A model generated the notes under the pieces. The model saw nothing but the letters and a program-made list of their open reading frames with translations. It was not told where the DNA came from and ran no database searches. Below are positions 30,701 to 37,200 of a DNA stretch of 64,000 nt, piece by piece (positions within the stretch are counted from its first letter, which is position 1; each line of letters starts with the position of its first letter). The position numbers and the translations under genes were made by a program. The stretch comes from Parashewanella hymeniacidonis (GTDB lineage Bacteria > Pseudomonadota > Gammaproteobacteria > Enterobacterales > Shewanellaceae), in assembly GCF_016900895.1 (NCBI RefSeq), contig NZ_JAFEUN010000006.1:1-64000 (forward strand), written 5' to 3'.

Positions 30701-31219
30701 TAATGCCATTTGACCAAAGCCAGAAGTAACAGCTCTAGTTACATTCTTTTCATCTTCTGGTTGTGAAGAATAAGCTTCTTCAGATAAACCACCACCCATG
30801 ACAAAAGCACCTGCACCAGTAGCCGCACCTGCCATATAAGGCAAAGAGTTAGAAACTAATTCACCAGTGTATGAACCTAAGTCACCAAGTGAATCAATAT
30901 CTTTATAGCTCTCGACCGTTGGCTTATACGCTTTTTGTTCTTCTTGGTTGCGCTTAATACCTTCATCAGCCCATTGTGACAACGTACCGCCTTGACCAAT
31001 GGTTTCAGCAACAGAGCGACTAAATGAACCTTCTTCATAACCCTCTGTATTTTCGCCCGTATCAGTAAAACCTTTAACCGCACGATAACCAATCTCTTGC
31101 AGTTGATCGACACCAGCGCCAAAAGCGGCAACTACACCGCTTTCTGCTTTAGGTTGAGCAAATGGATCATTAAATTCAATTTCTTTTTCTGCAAACGGGT
31201 CATAGAACTTATTCGACAT
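18716..31219 (-). CDS. Giant polyvalent virion protein with pyrophosphatase-like, methyltransferase, helicase and peptidase-like modules (DarB-like)
   Basis: A single open frame of 4,167 residues. Visible modules in order: an N-terminal segment with repeated DPFA motifs and a glycine/alanine-rich stretch; an inorganic-pyrophosphatase-like domain of phage polyvalent proteins (about 675-800, GDALDVFVKP); an N6-adenine methyltransferase (about 1160-1400, VVEPSVGSGNF and NPPFG); a superfamily 2 helicase with Walker A DHTVGAGKTF (about 1961), MDEAHEFKN (about 2131) and QREGRIIRQGN (about 2567); a metallopeptidase-like motif RHEILGHYGL (about 3131); and a long C-terminal region (from about 3620, RDIQTAIYN) like the LPD38 domain. 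The methyltransferase-helicase pair matches P1 DarB, which is injected with phage DNA to block type I restriction. Its place directly after the internal virion genes suggests packaging and ejection. The protein spans a fifth of the window without interruption. Confidence 0.9.
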   Translation of the reverse strand: MSNKFYDPFAEKEIEFNDPFAQPKAESGVVAAFGAGVDQLQEIGYRAVKGFTDTGENTEGYEEGSFSRSVAETIGQGGTLSQWADEGIKRNQEEQKAYKPTVESYKDIDSLGDLGSYTGELVSNSLPYMAGAATGAGAFVMGGGLSEEAYSSQPEDEKNVTRAVTSGFGQMALERIGLKGSTGQIYDAVKKEGLRNTAKRIRKGEFAEVYKRPDSALEFGRRVLFGAAIEGATETGQEALAQWGAGKDLSEINHLDEAFVGGFVVGGTIRAGSESAQLAMDWQKKAQPVAKTGIESLVESGVPMDEAIEQVRQQLIDSAIKQGMTEVQAEAVASRTLKLEYDIDHEVFTPVADDVASRRAAMNERLHQQRVEGGFGQVQESLAGDNASSVDDLLSEAKDFNDPFASELEQQQAFEQDQNIKGYQQQIADEVNSQPLAIEDKGVIFANDNSQEQLTTDDEAASATPANLDTGSVIEEGDQQSGSAPSSDILPQTGIDEQGNADTSGVESDSGETASVSSGNDLHHSSLDESPPNQEVKPEQQAASQEAVSVSGDQQVKPKTVDEATLQSEYDFSYEGLSSVGQKNAREAVARIKNLDKEQNSEAKQRKVESIKIAINKARVPEDIKSKLSKLLDVASSDSSANIDQQAHEAATSPLNDLPEPTQAQKEANNYKLGRVKHSGFDIGIENPQGSDRKGVDSDGKEWSVKMNHHYGDITGTKGADGDALDVFVKPSTDNSNKVFVVNQVDSKSRKFDEHKIMLGFETKAEAEKAYLSNYSKGWKGTGSIAEMSLDDFKAWAKDGDTTKPVELKAESKPDLYADGVERVTHTTKKGKELTGIIDNNLTRNEAKAIDPFSFRKGKDGWFIREERINEHNDKLLKGAEVKAEKERGITVDAKQEKPNIENKPTSRHKPVAKNSDGEIEEKRSASNQPSFDDVKDTHIALAGKTATGHFMATHIRKLSSEIQTNMMLGDDFDTAWQKENGKFDPIIEVAYRDFLGRVIDAKAKAVENSATKADTETKQVTESKQDETIASDNQTERTGQQPDLSSNEQGRVGSRDSGVGKDDSEGNGSAATSGRGKERSTKPSTKNHSGTSSLNLDDVDNIANGTESERVATNLEAIRLLKQIQAEDRPATLEEKKILARYVGWGGLKDVFNSQTRKKFAKEAHAELKKLLTRSEYEGVRESIQTAFYTSKDIVKAMWSGVEAFGLGTKPMNVVEPSVGSGNFIGWQPEHLRKQSHWSATEIDPITGNLAKLIYDESDIQVKGYQDAKFKQGVFSLAIGNPPFGAFTVTDSTFKDISGLSIHNYMIAKTSKLLHENGLMMMVITSRFLDTKNANHSELSKTMDFVGAIRLPNTAFKSNAGTEVTTDVVIFRKLKEGEKATNTVWNDTQGQVNGVRINKWFEQNPQYVLGEVSNQGTMYASRAEGGELTVNPTAEHADIGKSLSNAIAKLADNVDLTVSNETLDKVGGEVTLTESDLSIGGMVLNGDDNVVLREDDDIEGNAVLTKVTPDTVWTENGKHLEAIKTFDKDKQRIAAYAKTHLLNAAGKLKSSYKTNAFKAIEGYLNGTVPFGKFRGELLKALGNAQLGPNKFKRLKAILKIRNTALALLKAEKQNLSNVEALRTQLNKDYDALASMGTKSKPESIEKNLGLLNGNLDIESGLDSVSKSSKKVTKHAIFDKRMIQPYVKPESADNVDDAVNFSMKEKGVVDVAYIADLMGKSKIEAKKLLTEGDKPYLLQDPESGNYVFVDDYLSGNVKAKLAAAENAGLDKNAELLKTALPKDKTTEQVKPSIRATWMDEGVFESFLSALGVNANVSVDRSIGSIKILKHSAADKTTLANQFNNGIGLSVSKLFEHAATGKALVIYDRIDAKTSVKNDKKTSQANVLVNKLADLFTTWSNSNPDIKKQITDNFNDRVNTHTVRKFNGRLYLQTVGMNPEIDMRKTQLDGALRMIQTPNALLDHTVGAGKTFTAITGVMERRRLGMSKKPLVVVPNHIIGSFTADFYKLYPGARVLAASDKQMDAKNRKKFFSQMATGDYDAIIIGHSHLKKLPNDFESTEMVFNEKIDELREALEKAKKEKQEAGGRGASVSQMEKSITGLKDKLKAKKEALEKEKDSIGFSFSDLGIDYMVMDEAHEFKNLMYATRGDRVVGMNDPKGSDKALDLLIKARGVQGLENGGVTFMTGTPVSNSLVEIYTMMYYLGHDMLKENHISHYDAFSGSFIDTQVALEYTPTGTVKERRILKGLNSAKELIAKYKQFADVITQADMVNIYAQDVGERNEREGTNETTRFPIPNVANGGRQLVTTKASETQKEFNDYLIARMEGIESISGREARKEYAKIDNPLWVLSDARKASLDVRLVDPSLQADPTGKVKSAAKSIKENYDKWTKEKGTQLVFSDMGVPTKTAAGNAKADLVKLAALVMDDKKARSFVTTSLKSQENAYTSTLVELVEMVRSNHDLDADKAEKAEDMIRDLEAATLTADTGFSVYDDLKQTLIESGIPENEIAFIHDYNTPSKKDALFDAVNEGDIRVLIGSSSKMGAGTNVQKRLVALHHMDAPWRPSDMEQREGRIIRQGNSFYEQAAAKGKPESFEVVINAYSTEGSSDPVMWQILERKAAAIEQFRNGDIDEFVEDQNSDADSYANFKAQTTGNPIYKMKLGSDGELLGLETDFTSKSMEYDAANKTVRNYDKNKAKLSGFINMVSKIKFDHFDMAGFKKVLADAVEQQSNDAEAYQIEDAAWEMLSDARKKKVKKPVRPKLKDIYAHNHSYSKALNNELIAPLSQALKDTDLRLGESIEQELKLDDNVVIGISVETASIGEKDKTYNSEVYLKLGKANISLTESRNVKDFKTPKVVSALHPAVTEKTIKEYLDAAKSNLSSLESDYKNAQPALKNAPSDKALTSEKDKNLWLEVETEIADIKDKIRRSEKPNRFIDKEEIRNVKAAANDVSIKPETVTFNGESFETLGLDIQTTKGKVKPAYDKDGNYVHLVGQNILGEDSEFIIEGVKKKPDSIPAQDYAFLDKLKPQPEQDIEQVALKSSIPSIVKAKNKTKPKGISVAEGEKIVKEFLDNYNGNIKLDYVVKETQEEIYGPEYTIEKEGRIKGSFNRERGVFAIATANLSDRADARETLRHEILGHYGLTLFGENVKKDILQKIIDSKNEPSLKKLWLLIEHNKHYKKLSKELQAEEVFAHVVEAKRNKAQRIYDVITSWLRHALKKIGLSKYPVSTSELHRLGETIAKNIRNGKVGNNNPPPKGGFKPSTDMFSRSDDSIVLADEKLVDAGIRKIQDKFRRLKVLQGKLSITESNNTYQAEEAFHGKVTEDLREMEVNHVDKITESMAKHKLTQEEVDLYLIAKHAEERNAYIDTINPELQGKGSGMSNEDAQAILDKAVFEGKRLQLEEVANHVYAMLTETRQRMVDSGLEAQDAIDSWQEQYQYYVPLKGYAVDDAKSQEGKRFGTGKGFNVKGRETIKALGRRSLAESPLLHTISDTSRAIIRARKNEVGNTFIKMVKDNPDSDFWQVFTEEQPDMKRGTRKVNGQTQVEQVPMSGFEMAKDVDNYFTTKIDGVERYIKVKDPLILKAMNNLGVEQTNVITQTLGKVTRTLSALVTTWNPEFMLTNFSRDIQTAIYNVLAETQIADGKAKGTEKLAKKMIKSVPKAMVTLRKAFRENSFEGEWGSYLKEFLEHGAKTGWVNQKDINELGKQLNGAIAAASDTATGKARKHFNTVIDFVSDYNDIVENATRFSTYYHARKQGVSAKQAASLAKNLTVNFNRKGEWGNTVNSLYMFANASVQGTANMLRAIATPKDVTKSRLNPARYNLSQKIAFGTVMATIAASHLMRMIGGDDEDGEPYYDKIPDYVKANNFVIMLGEGKDYVAIPMPYGYNIFANIGHALDDLQRGKSVGKVASRLMLTATSVFSPIGSSDSQNIETGLLKTAMPTVGKPIVELVANENFFGSNIYPEQSGYKVKKSDGHLGDNRTWQWLSDMTTWLNDNTGGSKYREGGISIAPQSIQHMLKFIGGGLFQFASRTTSSTAKVASGEEVDRRDIPFSRRFYKAVDPRTNISNFYDDKSLLDAYKMEYKTLPASERSAYKQKYDRQLKLHAYGHVLEKQLRNLNQMKRKIEGSKMDEAKKEKLIEKIDNKKIELSLQFSQKKKQLGIKDL

Positions 31220-32474
31220 TCGATAAATATCCTTGTGAAACTGCGGCTTTGATTGCTTGATCTTTGGTCATGCCTTTGTTGCTTTCCATTATTTTCTGGA
31301 TCACGTTATCTGGACTATAACCGTCTAGCTTACTTTTTAACTTGCTAGTATCAGGTGATTGTTCGGCTGCGCCTGTTTGCTTCTTCTCTTTAGGCTTAAT
31401 CCCGTAACTTTCATCAATTGCCTTTCTGCGCTGCGAAAACACTTGCTCAACTCGCTCAACGGCTGCACTGCGACTTTCATCATCCATGTGATCATCACTG
31501 CTCATAATCTTCGCTTTCTGATTAGCTAAATCACGCTCAATAGCTGAAAGCTCTTTACGATAAGCCGCTTCAGTTTTATCAGAAGAAGAACCACCACGGC
31601 TACCAGCGCCCATTTTGCGACCAATACCACTCCAATAATCTGGCCGTTCCATCATATCGGCCATAACCGTTTTCGCTTTCATAGTCTGGATTAGCTCTTG
31701 CGGAGACATAACCTCTGGCGGATCTTTAGGGTCTGCACTTCGACCTTTAGACATTGCCTGTACGGAGCTATCACCGTTTTCATAATCAACCTTAAGCGCA
31801 AAGGTAACATCACCTTTTTCACCTACAGGAATGAAGCCATGAAAGTTAACGTCTTTAATGTTAGTGCCACGAACAGAATCAAATTCACCAACACTTCGCT
31901 TAATGCGATCTGAATAAATTTCATTGAACGCATTAATAACATCAGGCGAGTTGGCTTCTGACAGTTTGCCTGACTTGACGATTTCATTTACCCGCTTATC
32001 AAGGAACTTAACTTTTTCTCGATACTCAGGTTTCATAAATGTCATTGGAGAATAACCAGCATTACGCTCAAACATTTCTTTGTGCTCTGGTGAGATGTCA
32101 CCATTTTGCATAAAGTAATCCCAACCAGCGCCCATCATCTGTTGATCTTGCTTCCACTGATCATTACGCTCAGTTCGTGATTTTTGCCAATCACGATTCT
32201 CTTTTGCCGCTGCTTGCTGTTGCTCACGATAATCAAGCGTATCTTGATAGCGATCTTCGTTGCGTTTATCCATTAGTGAGTATCGCTTTTGCGAGTCTTG
32301 ATAGCGCTGCTCATTTCGGCTGTCAATGTCGGCTAGACGCTTTTGAGAATCAGCATAACGCTGCTCATTTCGAGCATCTATATCAGACAACCGTTGTCGT
32401 CTAAATTCGCTCTCCTTGTGGCGCTCAACAAGGTTGTAGCCACGTTCCAAACCCCTAAGTAATCCACCTGCCAT
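31209..32474 (-). CDS. Internal virion protein with N-terminal 15-residue repeats
   Basis: A 421-residue, highly charged, mostly helical protein. Residues about 25-85 contain four imperfect copies of a unit like LADIDSRNEQRYQDSQKR, predicted to be a continuous charged helix or coiled coil. The C-terminal part is also helical and Lys/Glu rich. It lies between small glycine-zipper and giant proteins in the block that in podoviruses encodes ejection proteins, so an internal virion or DNA-ejection role is inferred. The frame extends to 32537, but ATG at 32474 with an AAGGA site starts cleanly after the preceding stop and is preferred. It overlaps the giant gene by 11 bp. Confidence 0.72.
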   Translation of the reverse strand: MAGGLLRGLERGYNLVERHKESEFRRQRLSDIDARNEQRYADSQKRLADIDSRNEQRYQDSQKRYSLMDKRNEDRYQDTLDYREQQQAAAKENRDWQKSRTERNDQWKQDQQMMGAGWDYFMQNGDISPEHKEMFERNAGYSPMTFMKPEYREKVKFLDKRVNEIVKSGKLSEANSPDVINAFNEIYSDRIKRSVGEFDSVRGTNIKDVNFHGFIPVGEKGDVTFALKVDYENGDSSVQAMSKGRSADPKDPPEVMSPQELIQTMKAKTVMADMMERPDYWSGIGRKMGAGSRGGSSSDKTEAAYRKELSAIERDLANQKAKIMSSDDHMDDESRSAAVERVEQVFSQRRKAIDESYGIKPKEKKQTGAAEQSPDTSKLKSKLDGYSPDNVIQKIMESNKGMTKDQAIKAAVSQGYLSNVE

Positions 32475-32485
32475 AAAACTATTCC

Positions 32486-32722
32486 TTATAATGAGCCAGC
32501 AATGCCACCAATAACGCCACCAATGACCGCACCCCACGGGCCACCAAATTGAGCACCAATCATTGCACCTGTACCAACACCACCAAGAGTTGATTGCTTT
32601 TTCTGTTGTTTAATATTTTTATTCTGCGCTTCACGGTTCGCCTCTAAGTCAGACAAAGTTTTAAGCGACTGCTGAGCCTGATTCTTTGTGCTTGCGCCCA
32701 TGCTCATGATTGAATATGACAT
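32486..32722 (-). CDS. Small glycine-zipper virion protein
   Basis: A 78-residue protein with a polar, Gln/Asn/Lys-rich first half and a C-terminal glycine zipper (about 48-78, GTGAMIGAQFGGPWGAVIGG). Such GxxxG segments insert in membranes and oligomerise, and similar small proteins are found among podovirus ejection proteins. It lies between two internal-virion-type genes and is separated from them by only a few bases. Confidence 0.65.
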   Translation of the reverse strand: MSYSIMSMGASTKNQAQQSLKTLSDLEANREAQNKNIKQQKKQSTLGGVGTGAMIGAQFGGPWGAVIGGVIGGIAGSL

Positions 32723-32723
32723 A

Positions 32724-33173
32724 TTAATTTTTCCCTATATCAGCTAGTTGAGCTCTTGCAGCTCCCTGTCCAGTGATGATCTTGTTTTGCAAGTCATCAA
32801 CAGCTTGGCGGGTTTCATTGTTTACTGAGGCGGTTGTCAAACTTTTAAGCAACTGATTATTGTTCTTGCTCTGCTGCGTATCCAAATTACTAAGGCCATA
32901 GCGCCCCATTCTAATGGACTCGTTCTGTTCGGCACTGTTAAAAGAGTTTTCTATATTGGTTTCATTTCTAGCCAACTGCTCAGTTAATAGCTGGTCATTC
33001 TGCGAAAGCTCAAGTAACTCATTTTGTACAGGTAAAAAGCGATTTTTATAATCTTCCCATTGCTCACGGGTCAGATCTGCCATTGCATGTTGATACTTGT
33101 CCGTTCGAATGCCAGCGGAGCTTTGATTAGTATCGACTTCTTGATTTTGTTGGGTGAGTATTTTTCCTAACAT
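32724..33173 (-). CDS. Internal virion protein, paralogue 1
   Basis: A 149-residue helical, Gln/Asn-rich protein. The stretch EQWEDYKNRFLPVQNELL (about residues 36-53) parallels EKWDYYQNNIVPFENQII in the next gene upstream, so the two genes look like an old tandem duplication. No signal or membrane segment is present. Position and composition suggest a role like T7 gp14-type ejection proteins. Confidence 0.65.
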   Translation of the reverse strand: MLGKILTQQNQEVDTNQSSAGIRTDKYQHAMADLTREQWEDYKNRFLPVQNELLELSQNDQLLTEQLARNETNIENSFNSAEQNESIRMGRYGLSNLDTQQSKNNNQLLKSLTTASVNNETRQAVDDLQNKIITGQGAARAQLADIGKN

Positions 33174-33175
33174 GA

Positions 33176-33751
33176 TTAATTACCCCCTTCCTTTTTCTTT
33201 TCAGGCTTATAGTAAGAGGCTGCTGCACCACCCAATGCGCCTACCGCTTCAAGTGTTGAATCACGGTTTTGCGCTGCAATACTTGCATCATGTACTGCTT
33301 TACGTTGTGAATTAATTGCAATGTCACTGAGTGAAGAAACAGCTTTTGTTGATTGACCATCACCCATAGCCATTACATTGCCCATTTTGTCTAAATAACG
33401 CTCTTGCCCTGAGACTTGCGCCCTGCTTGCCGAATCTGCTGTAGCTACCGCCTCCATATCTGACAGGCTATTTACAGCATTTTTGAACTTGCCACTATTA
33501 GGGTTCACACCACTTGCTGCGAGATTAGTCGCTGTTTTTTCACTGGCTTGTGCAAAATTGCGCTTATTGCTCAAATTCACATCATCAGCAATACTTTGGT
33601 AAACTGAAGCATCATTGCTGCTTTTTGCATCTTCAATTATCTGATTTTCAAACGGAACAATATTGTTTTGATAGTAATCCCACTTTTCTGAGTAGACTTT
33701 TCCAAGTTCTTTCTCAAATTCAGTTTCTTTGATTTCATCATCGCCACCCAT
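33176..33751 (-). CDS. Internal virion protein, paralogue 2
   Basis: A 191-residue protein with an acidic N terminus, a helical body containing the W-x2-Y-x5-P motif shared with the neighbouring 149-residue protein, an Ala/Ser-rich central region and a C-terminal GALGGAAASYY segment before a Lys-rich end. These features and position fit a podovirus internal core protein. The exact role in ejection is not known. It ends two bases before its paralogue starts, showing tight coupling. Confidence 0.68.
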   Translation of the reverse strand: MGGDDEIKETEFEKELGKVYSEKWDYYQNNIVPFENQIIEDAKSSNDASVYQSIADDVNLSNKRNFAQASEKTATNLAASGVNPNSGKFKNAVNSLSDMEAVATADSASRAQVSGQERYLDKMGNVMAMGDGQSTKAVSSLSDIAINSQRKAVHDASIAAQNRDSTLEAVGALGGAAASYYKPEKKKEGGN

Positions 33752-33760
33752 GCGAACTCC

Positions 33761-34174
33761 TTAATTTAATTGATAACGCCAGATGGCGAGGTTTCTGTGA
33801 CAACCAAACTTTGACCACCCAAGCTTTAACGCAAGGCGATCAAACCCTTTTCGTGCGGTATAAAACTGAACAAACTCAGCCTTACCCATACGGGATAGAT
33901 TAATAACTTCACCTTGATATCGTTCCAACGCCTTACCGCCTTCGCAGTAAGCAACTGGAACACTGATAAATGTTTGTTGTCGGCAATGTCTAGGCCTTAG
34001 AACGATAAAACCGTCAGGCGCAAGAAATAAAAAAGCCCGTTCATCAGAACAGGCTTTGTTTATGGTTTCAAAAAGGTCAGGTTCGGCAGACATTCGGCCT
34101 ATAGCTTGAATTTTCGGTTTTAAGCGTTCTCGATGTTCAAGCCAGTTTGAAAGGGTTAAAACGGATTTTTTCAT
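33761..34174 (-). CDS. Phage protein of unknown function, possibly acetyltransferase-like
   Basis: A 137-residue soluble protein. The middle (FLFLAPDGFIVLRPRH) and end (KAEFVQFYTARKGFDRLALKLGW) are reminiscent of degenerate GNAT-fold proteins found next to podovirus internal virion genes (T7 gp13 position), but no acetyl-CoA motif R-x2-G-x-A/G is visible. The function is unassigned. It is transcribed between the long fibre gene and the internal virion genes. Confidence 0.6.
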   Translation of the reverse strand: MKKSVLTLSNWLEHRERLKPKIQAIGRMSAEPDLFETINKACSDERAFLFLAPDGFIVLRPRHCRQQTFISVPVAYCEGGKALERYQGEVINLSRMGKAEFVQFYTARKGFDRLALKLGWSKFGCHRNLAIWRYQLN

Positions 34175-34204
34175 ATTGATAAAATAATATACGATTTTGG
34201 GGGG

Positions 34205-37200
34205 TTAGACAATGAAGCCGTCACTTTTACGGAATATATACATTGTTAAATGCGTTGCAAAACAACCAACTTCACTCGTTCCGACATCTTGTGTTAGCTT
34301 GATTTTTATTGAGACACTAAAGCTCCCAGAACCTTTAGGAATCACAATAGATTCCTTCCCTTGCTGACCATTGTTCAATCTAAAGTCACACGCAGAGTTT
34401 CCATATGTATAATTAAGATACTGTGGACTTCTTATCGCAGAAAATGGAACTGTTAACACCTGATCAAAGTTAGGGTTGCGCTTTACTCTGAACACAATTA
34501 AATTGCGCCAAGCTATTGGTTTTGCAGCAACTGCTGTTTGAGGAATGTAAAGCACATCCGCATCAACCAAGTCACCTTCAATCTTATTAGCGTAAATCTT
34601 GCCTGTAAAAATCGCACTACCGCCAAATAAGCTGTTGATGTGAGCACTATCAATGAACGTGGTAACTGCATTTTGCAAGCCACTAACCTGAGAAGTTGAT
34701 ACGCCGTTTTGAGTTGCCAAAGAACCCAAGCCACTCACTCTTCCATGAGAGATGCTGCCACCAGATGACATGACAACACTTCCGCTATTATCACGAATAG
34801 TTACACTTTTTAATTCAGCGTGATTACAGTGCATAGTGCCATTCGGTGAAATACTGAAGTTATTACTTCTAGCGCCAGTAGACGGATTATAGTTAATTGA
34901 TGGCGTAGTGAGTCGAGAACCAACCATTAAGCGGTTTGCAAGTACATCATCAGTCACTAGCGTTTTAATAAATGCCTGATCAATCAAAGCGGTGTTCATT
35001 ACCGATTTACCGCCAGAAACAGAGAAAACAGGCGTTAGGCTATCGTTGCCATTAATTACTGCAAACTTAGCGCCTTGAACCACGAACTTAGGATCAGAAC
35101 CATCATTAATCAGACCAATAGAGGAAGTTAAGCCGTTAACCTCAGTTTTAACGCCCCATAACGCCCAAACGTCATCGTTGTTTTCAGCAACTGTTTGGCT
35201 AAGCGTTTGCAAGGCTGCACTATTATCACCAATAGAAGATTCAAGCACTTGATTAGCAATTGATATCGCACTATCCGTGTCGGTCTTGGTGTAATACTGA
35301 TTGGTCAAGGTTGCAGATAAATAACCTAAACCTTCGTCTACACCGTCAATCTTAGAACTGAGTTCCTGATTGATTGCAGCTATCGCACTATCCGTATCGG
35401 TCTTGGTGTAATAATCTTCAGAGAGCGTTGAAGCTAAACTACTAACAGTGTCGCTCACTCCACTTATGCTTGAATTTAATTCTGTACTTAATGCTGATAA
35501 CGCTTCATTATTTTCAGTCTTGGTGTAGTAATTCTCAGATAAATTACTAGAAACGCCCTCAATCTCTGAACTTAATTGAGTTGATAAGTTTGAAATAGCC
35601 TTATTGGTTTCAACTTCAGTTAAATAGTTATTCTCAAGATTAGCGTTTACATTGCCAATAGAGCTAGACAAGCTTTCATTAACGGCGCTGATAGCGTTAC
35701 TTGTCTCAGTCTTGGTAAAGTAATTATGTTCAAGAGTCGCACTTAAGTCGCCAATTTCAGAACTTAATTCGGTATTTAGAGCACTAAAAGCAAGTTCAGT
35801 TTCAACCTTGGTTAAATAGTTTTGCGACAAATTAGCCGCAACACCTTCAATGCCGGCATTAAGCTCTACTCGCTGCTGCGCACTGGCTAACTTATCCTTT
35901 GCTACCGTCTTTTTAAACTCTGTGATATCAGCTTGTGAACTATTAAAATTAGCGCTTAACTGTTCGACCGATTCCGCTGTAGCTTCTTGCGCATTAGATA
36001 ATGTTTCCTGTTTACGGCTAATACTGGCATTAACTACCCGCTGTCTATCGGTCTGTTGATCATTCGCTAGAGCGTTTTCAATCATGCCCTCAAAAGCGGG
36101 ATCATAACTGCTGTTCAACTCAAAAAGCTGTCTAGCAATCGCTTGATCAGAATCAGTTTTAGTGTAGTAATCATTAAAAAGTGTTGCGCCAACACTATTA
36201 CCTTGCGGATCTTCTATTGCTGATTGCAATAACTGGCTTGCATTGGCTATTGCTTCGTTTGCAGTAACCTTAGTATAAAAGTCTCTGGTTAAACCTGCGC
36301 CTAACTCTGAGCCTTCAGGGTTTTCAATAAACGAATCAAGAATGTCAGTAATACCGCTAATAGAACTATCAACATCTACCTTGGTGTAATACTTAGTTTG
36401 CAGTGTTGCGCCCAAGCTATCACCGTTAGGACTTTCAATCTCCGCTTGAAGTGTTTGCAGTGACTGAGCAAGTGAGCTTTCAAAGTCAACTTGGGTAAGG
36501 TAGTCATTAACCAAAGTCGCACCAATGCTATTACCTTTCGGATCTTCAATTGCAGCCTTCAATGCTTGAGTGGCCACAGAGATAGCTTCGTCCGTTTTTA
36601 CACTGGTGTAGTATTGATTTTTTAAGGTTGCAGCTACGCTATTACCATTTGGGTCTTCAATGCTGGCTTTTAATTGTTGATCAGCAATTGCAATCGCTTC
36701 GTCTGCCGTAGCAATGGTGTAGTAAGTATCTTCAATTGTGCCATCAAGCGGAACACCTGCCGCTTCAACTTCTGCTCTTACTGTTTGTGCTGCTGCTGCA
36801 ATTGCTTCTGTTGCCTCGGCCTTGGTATAAACCTCAGCATCAAGCTTAGCTCTGGTTTCACCAATTGAAGTTTCGACCTCAAGTAACTTAGTGGCGTTGT
36901 TACGCCAGTTAACATCATTACCAACAGCAATTTGAATTAAATCATCAGCAAGGGAAGATTGCGCCAACTCGATAGAGCCAACTCTTTGCTTGGCATTCTC
37001 TATTTCGGTTTTGGCATCATTTACAGCTTGATTGCTATCTTGCTTTACCTGCTCAACCGCTGCATTGACGCTTTCAAGTTCTTGGTTGAAATCGATTTTT
37101 GTTTGATTGATATCATCGTTAATACCCGCTAAAGCATCATTAATCGAACCAACACCCTCACCTAAGCCCGGTATTTTTCCAATTTCACCCGTTAAAAAAT

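Noticed and set aside
35215-36735. Regularly spaced repeats considered as a CRISPR array
   Set aside because: The periodicity is at the protein level, in frame with a fibre gene, and the DNA copies are diverged.
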